A stretch of DNA of 64,000 bases, from positions 7,466,501 through 7,530,500 of the forward strand of contig BSBN01001017.1 in NCBI GenBank assembly GCA_027924645.1, given 5' to 3'. Each line of letters begins with the position of its first letter. The first letter of the stretch is position 1. This DNA comes from Cunninghamia lanceolata. Its lineage: Eukaryota > Streptophyta > Pinopsida > Cupressales > Cupressaceae. Shown in pieces: positions 21,067 through 33,737 of this stretch. Made by a program: the position numbers and the translations under genes. The notes beneath the pieces are model-generated. The model was given only the letters and a program-made list of their open reading frames with translations, ran no database searches and was not told where the DNA came from.

Positions 21067-22397
21067 ACACAATTTGTTAGTACCAAAATCATCAGACAAA
21101 TAACCTTATATATGCCCTCACCTTGAGGTGATTGATGTCATATACTGATATTAAGCATGTTAAGGTAGAGAAAAAACACGCATGGAAACAAGAGCTTTTG
21201 CAAAGCCCATGCCCCCAAGGTGACATGTGCTTATGATCACCGAATTTTCCCACAAACACAATGATTTGATATGCCAAGATAAGATAACATGAGAGGTTAA
21301 AAATCTTACTCTAAGATAATAAACAAAGAAATTCATTAAAGTTATGCATGAAGATAGTCATATCAAGGACCAAGGCTATACTGTGGGTTCAGAACAGAGT
21401 ATAACCATTGGCTACACTGTAGATACCGCAGAACCGAGTGTAGCAACAAGGTGAGATACCAATCAAAGTGTACAAGAACAAATTGAGTGGATTGTAAAAT
21501 GTTAGTCATAAGAAATGCCACAAGATGATACATTATATAGAGTGATTCTACTAGTCAAGCATTAGATATATATTTTAAATATATGTATGTATGTATGTAT
21601 CAACCCCATCATCATGTATGGACTAGGTCCATTTTTTCTTTTCTTTCTAAATGGACACATGGCCCGTATTAGTATTTATTTGTTTTCGTCATTCCCTGAC
21701 TAGGTAGAATCACTAGAAGAAGGTAAACAATAAAATAAGAGATGAGAACAAGTGCCTTAGGAACACCACATAGAAGGAGGCCCCTAGGTCATCAATTGCA
21801 ATGCTATGCCCCTAAGGCATGACACACAACAATAAAATAGAGGAGAGCCAAGATAGAAGAATGATGAAACAAATAGAAAAATGGTCACAATAGAGGCAGT
21901 CTCCCAATATCCTTGACCTTACAAGAGTATCAAGGGTCATCCATGGAGGCCTAAACAACTCATAACACATCACGAGGGAACACAACACATAAACATATAG
22001 ATATATACTTGTATTTTATCTAAGAGGAGTCTATACATGTGAGCGTGCTCCATCAAGTTTTGTACAAAGTTAGAGTGATTCATACTTGATTGACTCTCAT
22101 TTCTAGTATGGTCATGTGATGCTTGTTTCTCAAATCCATGTATATTTGAAATCTTTTGTTACTTATGAGAAGGAGAATCACTGTTTGTTTTGAGTGATGA
22201 TAGCTGCCTTGTTCTTTTATGATCTTTTGTTTTCTTATATTGATTAATAAACCTTTCATGGTGGAAGGGGAAATTTTCCACTTTAGCAACATTTTCTTGT
22301 GTTATAATATCTTGTCATGGTTGTTCAATTTGTAACTTTGGTGCACCTTGGTTAACTCCTAATCCCTAAAGACATAATGCTAGAGGAACTTCAATAT
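21067..22397. other. 1.3 kb without recognised gene
   Basis: Left flank of element D. It contains two imperfect ~40-bp copies around GGCTATACTGTGG (21370-21450) and a short (ATGT)n run at about 21580-21600. I see no coding sequence or terminal repeat. The five bases before element D are aatat (22393-22397). The matching right-hand copy would lie outside the window. Confidence 0.5.
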
Positions 22398-23132
22398 TGA
22401 TGTAGGAGCATCCCAGGTTGTAGAGAAATATTGCATCAACCAAAAACATTTTGCATTCTTTCTTTTCATTCATTTTCAGTTTAGTTTAGTTAGTAGCAAT
22501 TTCAACATTTTGTACTACATTTTGCTGCATTTTAATTTCAAAATCTTATGGAGTAGGACTTAGCATCTAGAGAACATCATATCCAAATTTTAGGTCATTT
22601 GGACTTATGTGATAAAATTTATCGCTATCAGAAGATCACATGTTTTCACAGTGTAGAGCATACAGACAGTTAGTTGAAGGATAAGGTTTGCAGAGAACTT
22701 ATGTGACTTGCAGAGCTAAATGAAACATTTCACATGGTACATAAGGATCATACCAACCTTCCTTGAGGTCCACACCTTGATTCATGCATTTGTAGAGCAT
22801 TACCAGATGTTTAGGCTTGACCTAATTGTTTGTACATGTTACATTCATGCATTGGAGTTTGTAACCTTTCTTGTCTAACGCGGAGGATTTCTTGAGCTTG
22901 GAGATGATATATATAGATCTCTAAGATGTATTAGAAAGATAGTTAGTCAGTTAGATAGTTCTTAGTTCAAGATCATTAGATGTTTTGTGCTTCAAAGCCC
23001 TATCCATTGTAACTAGAATTCAGGCCTGTGAGCCTTAGTTTGTAGCCTGCATGTTCTAGGCATATAAGCATTCTGATAATATGATATATTGGACATTTTA
23101 TTCTTTCATTACCTTCTTTATCTATGTTCTTT
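22398..23132 (+). repeat. 5' LTR of element D, first part
   Basis: Begins TGATGTAGGAGCATCCC and aligns with 61125-61910. It contains a TATA-like TATATATAG near 22907. It is cut after 735 bp by element C and completed by 34603-34672. Confidence 0.88.
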
Positions 23133-23369
23133 TGGTACAGTCATAGTAGGAGGGTTCACAGAATGAACTATCTAGACCTTCCAACAAGAGTAAACACAAT
23201 AGAAATAACTCAAAGATATGAAACAATTGCAGATTTAGTCATTCAGTATATCATAGAATTCAAATACCAATTGTCTAGCAACATGTGGGCTTATAATTAG
23301 GGCTCAAAGACTTGACTACAAAATATCAGAATATGCACAAGATATAGCTTTGAAGCTCCCTTTGCAAAG

Positions 23370-24698
23370 TGATGCAGAGGCATCCACACTAAAACCTTGA
23401 CATACAACATGGATGTCCGCAACCCTTCATCATCATCATCATATTTCCCTTAACACTGTCAGCATCATCATATTTTCTCTGCCGACCGATATCCTCCTGC
23501 AGACAAGCCTTCGACCCTTCGCCTGTCAGCAGCATCATCATATCTGGCTATCGGCAGCATCATCACATTCGGCAAGCGCGATCATCCTCCTGATGATCAT
23601 TGTTCATCTTACCGCCAACCTCTTTCTTCATCATCATGATGTTCAACATCATGTTCATCAGCAGGATATAGAACATCCAGTTCCTTCCATATATCTTGAT
23701 GATGACAACCTCATGCACCCTTCCTTCGATGCTTACGTCACCTCGATATCCTGATGACGATTATCCTGATGACGATGACGTCACATGCAGCTCCTTCAAT
23801 ATCCTGCTATCGGCCAAACTTAACATTATCGGCCCGCGATGGTTTTATCAACCTGATCTTCTACCTTATGCCAATACGCTCCTCCTCGGCAACACCTGAT
23901 GATGATCACCCCAAAACACATTCACCTTATGCAAACGACTACATCATGCTCATCTCCACTTACTCGGATGACGCCCAATGTTACTGCAGGATATACACAG
24001 AAATATCCTGATGATGCCGTTTTGACGAACTTCCAACCTTAGCGAATTTCGATCCGCCGAACCTCCTGAGGTGACCCGATCTGCTTCCTGGACAACTTTC
24101 TAGACTCTAACAACCAGCACGACCTAGCACATACCCATGCTAGGGTTCTCAACACCTCTCAACGACGATCCTGCACACCTGCATGCAAATGAATACAAAA
24201 TGCAAACTAAACCCTAAACTACTGTACATAGCCATTCCACCGATTCGACGAATCAACCGGTGGAATGGATCAGCGAATCCATGAAACCACCAAAATAGCA
24301 AATCGATTTCACAATGGAGACCAAACAGAAAATGAACACAAACAGGATCTTTATTGATTTCAAAAGATGCAATACAGTACTCTGTCTCACTCTCTCCAAT
24401 CTAGCTTCTCAACATCTATGTCTAAAACCAACCGATCCTCATGCATAAATAGGATCTCTTGCGAGTACTACTGACCCGACTCCAAGCGGCTGGGAAATCT
24501 CTCCAGGCGGCTGGGAGATCCAACCGGACCTACAGCATAACAGCTGTCTTAACAAACTAGCTAAAAATAGTAAAGTATGGTCAACATGACCTTATTACAT
24601 GCATTGGTCTTATAAGACCTTCTTGGAAACATTAACAAGACTCAAAACAAACTAACTGCCTCATGGAGGCCAGCTGTCAGGTAGGTGCTCCTGCACCA
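23370..24698 (-). repeat. 3' LTR of element E
   Basis: + strand TGATGCAGAGGC to CTCCTGCACCA. Rich in CATCAT/GATGATG and in CCTGATGACG. A bZIP-type GATGACGTCAC lies at about 23775-23785. The right copy is 26954-28282. Confidence 0.93.
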
Positions 24699-26829
24699 TA
24701 CTCCCCAACAGAAAAGAACTCATGTCCCATGAGTTTAGTTGTGGAAGTCCTCCACCTTTACACTTTGTCATGTCAGTGTTCTGACCTGTTCCAGCTTTGT
24801 CCTCTGCTGGCTCTTGGCTGCTCCAAGACTTCTGAACTGTAACTTGCTGTCTTGCAAGTAAATCCTCATGCCTGTCAATGTAGGCCTTTCTCACACATAC
24901 CCTATGTTTGTCAGGTTGTCTGACCAGAACCTCTGTCTGAACTACCTCTTGAACTTCTGCAATGTTCAATCCTATCTTCCTTTCAACCTTTATAGGACAA
25001 ACAATAGTCCCAACTATGACAACATCCTTGTCATTCCTCTCAACTGGTTGCTGTTTGCAAACCTGTTTCTGAACCTGCTGCTGACCTCTGTCAGTCAAAA
25101 CTGAAACTTTCTTCAACCTGTTGTCCTTAACAACTCCTTTCCCTGCAGTGTCCTCAACTGCCTTTATGCCTGCTCCTATAGGCATCTGCACAAATTCCTT
25201 CTTTCCCACTAAAATGATTTTGGCTGCCCCCTATGCTGCAGCATCTTCCTGCAATGGCATCAACCTAATAGTCTTCCCATCTTTCTTGATGGTGTAGGTA
25301 TTAGCATACCCATCATACAGTACCCTTCTATCAAATTGCCATGGTCTACCCAACAGTAGGTGACAACATTCCATGGGCAAAATGTCACACAAAACTCTAT
25401 CATGATATGCTCCAATCTGAAAATCCACATATGCCTGTTCATAGACAAAAAGTGATTGACTATCACTCACCCAAGATGCCTTGTAAGGGTGATGGTGTGG
25501 AATCCTTTCCAAATTCAGTTTATTCACCATTTCCTGAGATACCATGTTGTCTGTTGAACCAGTGTCAATGACAACCTTACATACTTTACCTTTGCTCTTA
25601 CATGTGGTCTTGAAAAGAGCTCTTCTTTGCATCATATCCTTTGATGTCTGCAAACTAATTCTCCTAAGCATCAATGCTTCTCCCTCCTCAGGATATCCAT
25701 AATCTCCTTGATAAGTGTTTGAACTCTGCACACTTTGCTCTACTTTCTCTTCTTGCACAAGTTGTACTCTTTTGTCATTCGTTCTATCATTTTTGGATGA
25801 TGAACCTTTGCTTTCTGGACATTTGAAAAATGGATGACCAAACTCACCACAGGTGTAACACTTTCCTGAAAATGTAGTAGAACCTCTACCACTTCCAAAT
25901 CTGCCTCTATTACCTTTCCATCCACCTCTGAAATCAGACTGTCCCTGTCCTTTACTAGTGTCTTCTTGACCCTCATTGTTTTGCCTTGTTGTAGGGGCTG
26001 CTCCTTTTCCCCTCATATTGTTGCCTCTTCCTCTCATGGACTTATCTTGTCCCCTATTCATCTTTTCTTCAATCCTGATTGCCATTTGATAACAATCCTT
26101 CACACTCTTAGGGTTAGCTAAAACTAACTCATCCTGTATGTTCAATCTCAAACCAGCCAAGTACCTAGCCACCTTTTCTACCTCATTCTCATGATGACCA
26201 GATCTCATACTCAACTTATAAAACTCCTCAGTATATGCCTTCACATCCATTTCCTTCTGCCTTAAAAATTGCAGCTTCTTAAACATCTAAATTTCATAAT
26301 CCCTAGGAAAGAATTTACCTTTGATCCTTGCTACCATCTTATCCCATGAAGTGATCTTTGACTTCCCTTGTTTCCTTCTCTCGGATTGTACATAATCCCA
26401 CCATACCAAAGCATGACCTCCTAACTTGGTCTTTGCAATCTTTACCTTCTGATCCTCAGCAACATCTTCACATTCAAAGTGATTATCAAGTGCAGCAATC
26501 CAATCCAGTAACTCATCTTCATTCAAACTTCCATTATACTTGGAAACATCAACCTTTACCTTAGGTTTATCACTTTGCACTGCCTTTAACAGTTTTGCAA
26601 ATCTCTGGTCTTCAGCATCCAGATCTTCAGCTACTTCTTCATACTCTTCAACAGTATCTTCATCTTCTTCAGACTCACTGTCTTCCACTTCCCTCTTTTT
26701 GTTCTTTTCCAGGGCTACAAGCCTGGCTTGAAGTGCTGTAGCAAGCTCCTTCATCTTCCTCATCTCTCTGGCATGTTTTTCCTTCATCTCCTGCAATTCC
26801 CTTGCAGTACCATTACCTTTCGGAGGCAT
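24661..26829 (-). pseudogene. Element E gag-protease polyprotein with unique tail, two TAG stops
   Basis: One frame from the ATG at 26829. Residues 1-45 are a charged coiled coil followed by an acidic stretch. The capsid-like gag core follows (WIAALDNHFECEDVAEDQ, then GGHALVWWDYVQSERRKQG and FFPRDYEI). A TAG at 26287-26289 interrupts where relatives have glutamine. The second part has the zinc knuckle CYTCGEFGHPFFKC (~25815-25860) and a retropepsin with VIDTGSTDNMVS as active site (DTG) and CHLLLGRPWQFDRR. A second TAG near 25228 precedes a ~185-codon tail (25209-24661) rich in Val, Gln and Lys that I do not recognise. The tail runs through the polypurine tract and its last 12 codons lie in the 3' LTR. 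C and D go on to RT at this point; E does not. Confidence 0.88.
24699..24710 (-). other. Polypurine tract of element E
   Basis: Minus strand TGTTGGGGAGTA directly before the 3' LTR start TGGTGCAGGAGC. It is also part of the reading frame of the tail. Confidence 0.75.
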
Positions 26830-26938
26830 TTTGTCAACCTCTCACTTCTCTACCTCTGTCCTTTCGGTGACAGAACCAACTCTACCTCTGCCCTTTCGGT
26901 GACAGAATCAACACACAACAGCCCAGACCTTTTGCTGA

Positions 26939-26950
26939 GCTCTGATACCA
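26939..26950 (-). other. Primer binding site of element E
   Basis: Minus strand TGGTATCAGAGC, a perfect initiator-Met-tRNA site, three bases inside the 5' LTR. Confidence 0.93.
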
Positions 26951-26953
26951 CTA

Positions 26954-28282
26954 TGATGCAGAGGCATCCACACTAAAACCTTGACATACAGCATGGATGT
27001 CCGCAACCCTTCATCATCATCATCATATTTCCCTTAACACTGTCAGCATCATCATATTTTCTCTGCCGACCGATATCCTCCTACAGACAAGCCTTCGACC
27101 CTTCGCCTATCAGCAGCATCATCATATCCGGCTATCGGTAGCATCATCACATTCGGCAAGCGCGAGCATCCTCCTGACGATCACTGTTCATCTTACCGCC
27201 AACCTCTTTCTTCATCATCATGATGTTCAACATCATGTTCATCAGCAGGATATAGAACATCCGGTTCCTTCCATATATCCTGATGATGACAACCTCATGC
27301 ACCCTTCCTTCGATGCTTACATCACCCCGATATCCTGATGACGATTATCCTGATGACGATGACGTCACATGCAGCTCCTTCAATATCCTGCTGTCGGCCA
27401 AACTTAACATTATCGGCCCACGATGGTTTTATCAACCTGATCTTCTACCTTATGCCGATACGCTCCTCCTCGGCAACACCTGATGATGATCACCCCAAAA
27501 CACATTCACCTTATGCAAACGACTGCATCATGCTCATCTCCACTTACTCGGATGACGCCCGATGTTACTGCAGGATATACACAGAAATATCCTGATGATG
27601 TCATTTTGACGAACTTCCAACCTTAGCAAATTTTGATCCGCCGAACCTCCTGAGGTGACCCGATCTGCTTCCTAGACAACTTTCCAGACTCTAACAACTA
27701 GCATGACCTAGCACATACCCATGCTAGGGTTCTCAACACCTCTCGACGATGATCCTGCACACCTGCATGCAAACGAATACAAAATGCAGACTAAACCCTA
27801 AACTACTGTACATAGCCATTCCACTAATTCGACGAATCAACCGGTGGAATGGATCAGCGAATCCATGAAACCACCAAAACAGCAAATTGATTTCACAATG
27901 GAGACCAAACAGAAAATGAACACAAACAGGATCTTTATTGATTTCAAAAGATGCAATACAATACTCTGTCTCACTCTCTCCAACCTAGCTTCTCAACATC
28001 TATGTCTAAAACCAACCGATCCTCATGCATAAAGAGGATCTCTTGTGAGTACTATTGACCCGACTCCAAGCGGCTAGGAAATCTCTCCAGGCAGCTGGGA
28101 GATCCAACCGGACCTACAGCATAACAGCTGTCTTAACAAACTAGCTAAAAATAGTAAAGTATGGTCAACATGACCTTATTACATGCATTGGTCTTATAAG
28201 ACCTTCTTGGAAACATTAACAAGACTCAAAACAAACTAACTGCCTCATGGAGGCCAGCTCTCAGGTAGGTGCTCCTGCACCA
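26954..28282 (-). repeat. 5' LTR of element E
   Basis: 1329 bp, partner of 23370-24698. Same ends and the same bZIP-type and CAT-repeat features. Confidence 0.93.
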
Positions 28283-28984
28283 CAAAGAATCCAAACTACC
28301 AAACTATCACTATGTGAATCATTACTTTCCTAGGCATCTGTTACATCATTATATATCATATCCAGTACAAAAGATTCCTTTGCATCGGCTAAGGAAGATC
28401 ACAAACTCCAATGAAGAGTTGTAACATGTGTACACAAATAGGTTGGTCCTAAATGAGTAGAGCTCCTCTACAAATGAATGGAATGATGTGTGGATCTTGG
28501 GGAAGGTCATCCATGAACCAAACATGGAATGATGTGTCACTAAGCTTTGAAGGTTATGAAATGCTCCATAGGTCTTCTCCTCTAGCTGATTGTTTGAGAT
28601 TGTTAGGATTCTCTACTCTAAGAAAATAGATGAACTTCTGATAGAGACAACTTTCCAGTACTTGATCCAAATGCTTTGAGATTCAGATATGTTGTGCATG
28701 AATGTTGCTAGATACTAAGTCCATCTCCACAAGGTCTAAAATGCAACTGCAGTAGAATGTGGACCAAAATATAGAAACTGTTATTGACTGAACTACCTGA
28801 ATTGAACTAAAAAATGAAAGGAAACAAATTGAACTGCAAACAAACTAAAATGTAAATGTTTTTGGTTGATGCAAGATTGTTCTTGAACTAGGGATTCTCC
28901 AGCATCAGACATCTGGTGTTATTGAAAAAGTGAGTCCCTCACTTTGCTGGGGCTAGAGGAAAACCAAGACGGTCCACCTCAGCC

Positions 28985-29110
28985 TAAGAAATCCATGATG
29001 AATCTTTTTCTAGTCTGCCTTTCCATTTCACAAGGTATTCTTTATATTGTAGTCCTCTGGTGCTACATCCAGCTCTGCTATCCAAAATGTCTTCAGTCTG
29101 CTCCGGTGCT
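28985..29110 (-). pseudogene. Chromodomain of element C integrase
   Basis: The minus-strand frame reads EDILDSRAG..., then QYKEYLVKWKGRPEKDSSWI, with the aromatic Y/W/W positions expected of a chromodomain that binds methylated histone tails. A stop follows SSWIS. In chromoviruses this domain at the integrase C-terminus directs insertion to heterochromatin. A stop or shift separates it from the main integrase part. Confidence 0.82.
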
Positions 29111-29244
29111 TGTTGTGGTAACTATTTCTTCAAGTCTTCTTCCATGATGTCACTAAACTCTGCTTCATGATACTGATATAGGTTTGCAATGTTGAAAATA
29201 GGTGATATACCCAATGTCTCTGGTAGTTCCACTTCATATACATT

Positions 29245-30309
29245 TCATGAATCAAACTTTCTGAGTATCCTACAAGGTCCAAACTTCTTCATCTTCAACT
29301 TGTTATATGTGCCAACTGTAAATCTTTCTTTTCTCAAGTACACCATCACTTCATCTCCAACTACAAATTTCTTATATCTTCTCTTCTCATCTACTTGTTC
29401 CTTATATTTTCTATTCATCTCCTCTAAATGCTTCTTCACCTGATCATACATTGTCTTTATATGTTCTGCAAATTCTTCTTCTTTTGCACTTCTCTTTTCT
29501 ACCATACTAATATCTCTCAACTCTTCTATTCCTCTAGGATTTAGTCTGGTAACTATCTCAAAAGGTGTTCTTCTAGTACTCCTATTCACTAAATTATTGT
29601 ATGCAAACTTTGCTTGTGAAAGAATCAAATCCGAACTTCCTGCCTTCTCTCCAACCAAACATCTCAACAAGTATCCCAAACTCCTATTCACTACCTCTAT
29701 CTGTCCATCAGTTTGTGGATGAAATGTTGAACTAAACTTCAAATCTGTCTTCATCTTCTTCCAAAGTTTCTTCCAAAAGTATCCCAAAAATATGGCATCT
29801 CTGTCTGAAATTATGCTCTTTTGTAACCCATGCAATCTCATAATCTCCTTGAAAAATAGGTCAGCTATATGCACTACATCAGTTGTCTTCTTACAAGGTA
29901 TGAAGTGTGCCATCTTTGAAAATTAGTCCACCACTACAAATATTGAATCATGTCCTCTCCATGTCTTTGGCAATCCCATTACAAAATCCATACTGATGTC
30001 TTCCAAAGGTTTCTCTGGTACTGTCAAAGTTTTATACAATCTAGTATTTCGAATACTCCCTTTCGCAACTTGACGAACTCTACAACTTTGCACAAATTTC
30101 CTAACATCCTTATGTATCTGAGGCCAAAAGTTATTTTCACTCACCAAAGCCAATATCTTATCAATGCCAAAATGTCTTGTCAATCCACCACTATGTTTCT
30201 CCTTGATCAAATTATCTCTCATTGAACTTCTAGGTATGCATAGCTGATTTCCCTTGAACAACATATCTTCCTGAATAAAATGGTCCAACCACTTACTCCT
30301 ATCTATCAC
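29245..30309 (-). pseudogene. Integrase of element C
   Basis: The zinc-binding head is seen in HSGGLTRHFGIDKTLAL and CRVRQVAKG (the second of the paired cysteines appears as arginine, so the HHCC is damaged). The catalytic core follows: MDFVMGLPKTWRGHDSI, the second aspartate in SDRDAIFLGYFW and the glutamate in PQTDGQIEVVNRSL. Continuing residues carry the GPF/Y-like region ([26 protein letters not shown]). One stop at ~29922 splits it into two open pieces. Confidence 0.9.
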
Positions 30310-30479
30310 AACAAGTTCCTTCTATGCTTTCCAAGGTTATGCAAAATTGATGTCTCCCTCATACAAGTTCTTCAATTCATCAAATCCTATCACTTCAACT
30401 TTCATTAATGTCAACAAGTTCCTTCTCCTACTCAATGCTTCTACAACTTTGTTTGATTTTCTACTCCTATGCTTCAATA

Positions 30480-31055
30480 CAAATGTATAACTCTGCATGA
30501 ACTCTACCTATCTCATGTGTCTCTAATTCAACTTACCTTGACATTCAAATATTCCAAAGCTTGATGATCTATGTACAACACAAACTGCTTAGGCAATAGG
30601 TAATGTCTCCACTTCTTCAAGGATTGAATTATGGAATATAACTCTTGATCATATACTGAATATCTTCTCTTTGCATAATTCAACTTCTCACTAAAAAATG
30701 CTATTGGTCTACCTTCTTGACTTAATACTGTTCTAGTTGCATTTCCACTTGTATCACAATCCACTTGAAATACCTCATTGAAATAAGGTAATTCTAAAAT
30801 AGGTTGTTCTATCACTTTTTGCTTCAACAATTCAAAACTTTTATCTACTCCTGATGTCCACTTGAAATCTTTTCTATCGCCTCTCATTGTCTCTGTCATG
30901 GGGTTACAAATTGAACTAAAATTTATGATGAACTTTTGGTAGAAACTAGCTAATCCATGGAATGATCTAACTTCTCCAATGCTCTCCGGTGTAGGCCATT
31001 CAACAATTTCTCTTACCTTCTTAGGATCCATCTTCAATCCTTCCATAGAAATCAA
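30480..31055 (-). pseudogene. RT connection and RNase H of element C
   Basis: The open frame 30528-31055 gives FHGLASFYQKFI, the RT thumb end, then [31 protein letters not shown] with the first catalytic aspartate and [23 protein letters not shown] with the glutamate. IDHQALEYLN marks the third catalytic position. The C-terminal end decays after 30528. Frame differs from the RT piece by a shift at ~31052. Confidence 0.9.
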
Positions 31056-31603
31056 AAATCAAAGTATACCAATTCTTCCTTCATGAAACTACACTTCTTT
31101 ATGTTTATCAGCAATTTCTCTTCTCTCAGTCTCTGCAAAACTTGTCTCAGGTACCGCAAATGTTCCTCCTTTGTCTTACTAAAAATTAGAATGTCATCTA
31201 GATATACAATAACAAACTTACCCAAGAATTTCTTCAACACCTCATTCATCAATCTCATGAAAGTACTCAGTGCATTTGTTAATCCAAAAGGCATCATCAC
31301 TAACCACTAATACAATCCTTCATTTATATTAAAAGTAGTCTTCCATTCATCTCCTTCTCTGATTCTGATCTGATGGTATCCACTCTTCAAATCTATCTTT
31401 GTGAAATATCTTGCTCCACTCAAACAATCCATGATATCATCCATCCTAGGTAAAGGAAATCTATACTTAACTATGATCTTGATGATTTCTCTAGAGTCTA
31501 TACACATTCTCCATTCTCCATCCTTCTTAGGTGTTAACACTGTAGGTACTGCAGAAGGGATCAAAATTTCTCTGATCAAACCTTTCCTCAACAACTCTTG
31601 TAT
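31049..31603 (-). pseudogene. Reverse transcriptase of element C
   Basis: Two open pieces separated by a TAG at ~31307: [15 protein letters not shown] and [16 protein letters not shown] with [15 protein letters not shown] (first catalytic aspartate in the second block), then [17 protein letters not shown] and the catalytic [11 protein letters not shown]. The motif order and the Y-L-D-D box are typical of Ty3/gypsy. Confidence 0.92.
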
Positions 31604-32428
31604 CTATCTATTCAATTCTTCATTCTCAGCCAGTGTCATTCTGTGTGTTGCTTTGTTAGGTAAACTAGCTCCAGGAATAAGATCCATGTGATGAATGATA
31701 CTCCTGATAGGTGGCAATCCTTCAGGTATATTATCTGATATGATGTCTTCATACTCTGTTAGCAACTCTGTTATATCCTCCGGTTGTGATTCTTCAGTCT
31801 CATTCTTCAATGTTTTAGGCTTCTTAGGGATCAAGGCATAGAACATATTCTCATGTCTCAAACCATCCAAAAATTTTCTTCCATCTAGCAAACAGATTCT
31901 AGCTTTCCCACATACATCACCCTTAGGATCATCATCCAAAGGAATCAAGGTAATTCTATTTTCATTTGTTGTTATAGTATATGTATTCTTTGTCCCATCA
32001 TGTATATCTTTTCTATCATACTGCCAAGGTCTACCCAACAAGATATGACATACATCCATAGGCATAATATCACACAAGACTTCATTGTGATAAGATCCAA
32101 TATGAAATTTCACCAAACATTGCTCACTCACCAATACCTTATGATCATCATGAATCCATGCAATCTGATAGGGCTTAGGGTGTTTTAATCTTTCCAACTT
32201 TAGCTTAGTCACCATATCCTTTGAAACTAGGTTATCTAAACTACCACTATCAATGATAACTTTACAACATTTACCTCCTAATTTGCATCTTGTTATGAAC
32301 AAACTCTTCCTTTGCGATAGTTCCTCATTTATTTCTACTTGAAATAGTACTCTCCTCATTATCAATGATTCTCCTTTCTTAGGTTTACCAACTGAATTGA
32401 GGTCATCAAGTTCGACAGGTTCTTCCAC
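31604..32428 (-). pseudogene. Protease and N-terminal RT region of element C
   Basis: An open frame of 274 codons. Active site VIIDSGSLDNLVSKDMV (DSG), then CHILLGRPWQYDRK and a linker to LLTEYEDIISDNIPEGLPP and HHMDLIPGASLPN, the usual start of the chromovirus RT region. It is one of the better preserved pieces and aligns with E and D. Confidence 0.92.
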
Positions 32429-32429
32429 A

Positions 32430-33503
32430 TAGGCTACTCTTCGATTGTTCTCTATCTTCTTGCTTGTGCTCCCCTGATTACATTCAAATGCTCTATGTCC
32501 TTCACCTCCACACTTGAAACAAGTGCCTTTGCATGTTCTCTTATCAAATCATCTTCCCTCTCTTCTATGGCCTTCATTTCAATATGAATTCTAATTACCA
32601 CTATGATGAAAATTTTTGTCATTGCTTCAGTATGCATTGTTATCTCTATCCTCCTTAAATGGGTTGTCTAGCTTGTTTTGTTCCAGATATGATCTCTCTC
32701 CTCCAAAAAATGTTCTACCTCTCTAAAATTTGCCTCCTCTACCTCTCTATCTTTGATCATGTCTCTTATTCAATTTGTCTTTAACTTTCAGGGCAAACTG
32801 ATATGCTTCTTGCAAAGATGTCATCCTCACTAAACTTCGTTCTTTTTGAATGTTAAATCTCAGTCCATTGATGTATCTAGCCACTTTCTCCTTGCTTGCT
32901 TTACTATGTCCTGTCCTTATAATCATCTTATGAAATTCTTCAGTATACTCCTTCATAGATTTCTCCTTTTGTCTTAGGTTTTGCAATCTCTTCAATAATT
33001 CCAACTCATAGTTAGTAGCCATAATCTAATTCTTCAATTTTGTCACCATCCTATCCCATTTTGTAATATTTTATTTTCCTCTTCTATTTCTATCCAATTG
33101 AACTTCTTTCCACCATATAGCAGCATGTCCTTTCAACTTGGTCTTTGCAAATTTCACCTTCTTCGGATCTTCAACTTCTTCATACTCAAAGTATTCTTCC
33201 ATATCATTTATCCAGTCAATCAACTCTTTAGGGTTCAAATTACTAGTGTAGTTTGGTACATCAACTCTAGGTCTCTTCCTAATCTTTGAAATAGCTCACA
33301 ACATCTTTACTTGATCTGATTCTTCTTCTTCATCACCTCCTAGGGTATCGCCAATTTGTTCAACAGATTGAAATTCTTCTTCATCATCACTTTCAACATG
33401 AGGTCTCGGTGTCAACCCTCTTCGCCTATCTTCTTCAATAGCATCCAATCAAATTCTCATTATTTTCATCATGTCCATAATCTCATCCATCCTACCAGCC
33501 ATT
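32430..33503 (-). pseudogene. Gag of element C, broken
   Basis: The ATG at about 33503 (MAGRMDEIMDMMKIMR) starts an acidic region, then ELIDWINDMEEYFEYEE, KTKLKGHAAIWWKEVQLDR and LELLKRLQNLRQKEKSMKEYTEEFHKM, the Retrotrans_gag core. The arginine-rich nucleocapsid and a perfect zinc knuckle CFKCGGEGHRAFEC (32480-32521) follow. Several stops and at least one shift break it. Confidence 0.9.
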
Positions 33504-33723
33504 GTTCTAATAGCAAGGATTCTCCTTAGTGACATTCTTCCTCGGATCAAGTGCAAATTGCCTCAAGTTTGGTGATCGGGCTACTAGGTGACAACTGCCT
33601 CACAATCAGGGATCGGTTGTGTCATGAGTAACCTACCTTGGATTTAGTGCTCTATCCATAGCAATATCTTATGGAATTCCTTCACCAACTTCACTCAATT
33701 CACTCCCAAAGATTCAAACTTTT

Positions 33724-33735
33724 GTTCTAATACCA
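33724..33735 (-). other. Primer binding site of element C
   Basis: Minus strand TGGTATTAGAAC, two bases inside the 5' LTR. It is a degraded initiator-Met-tRNA site. Confidence 0.85.
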
Positions 33736-33737
33736 CT

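Larger units (their letters stand above)
23370..28282 (-). mobile_element. Element E: RT-less gag-protease LTR element related to chromoviruses
   Basis: 4913 bp with duplication caaag (23365-23369 and 28283-28287). LTRs 23370-24698 and 26954-28282 are both 1329 bp and differ at about 41 positions by my count (~3%, nearly all transitions). Minus-strand primer site at 26939-26950 and polypurine tract beside 24699. The internal 2.26 kb codes only for gag and protease, similar to those of C and D, plus a tail of ~180 codons. It lacks RT, RNase H and integrase, so it is a non-autonomous derivative that probably used a chromovirus such as C or D. Confidence 0.92.
23133..28907 (-). repeat. 3' LTR of element C, split by element E
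   Basis: Matches 33738-34597 in two blocks, 23133-23369 and 28288-28907 (caaag at 28283-28287 belongs to the duplication made by E). It begins TGGTACAG and ends AGCATCA on the + strand. Confidence 0.9.

Noticed and set aside
23413..23754. A 113-codon + strand frame starting MSATLHHHHH in one LTR of element E, also open at 26997-27338 in the other
   Set aside because: It is antisense to the element, made of CAT-repeat sequence, and appears twice only because the LTRs are copies. No family resemblance.
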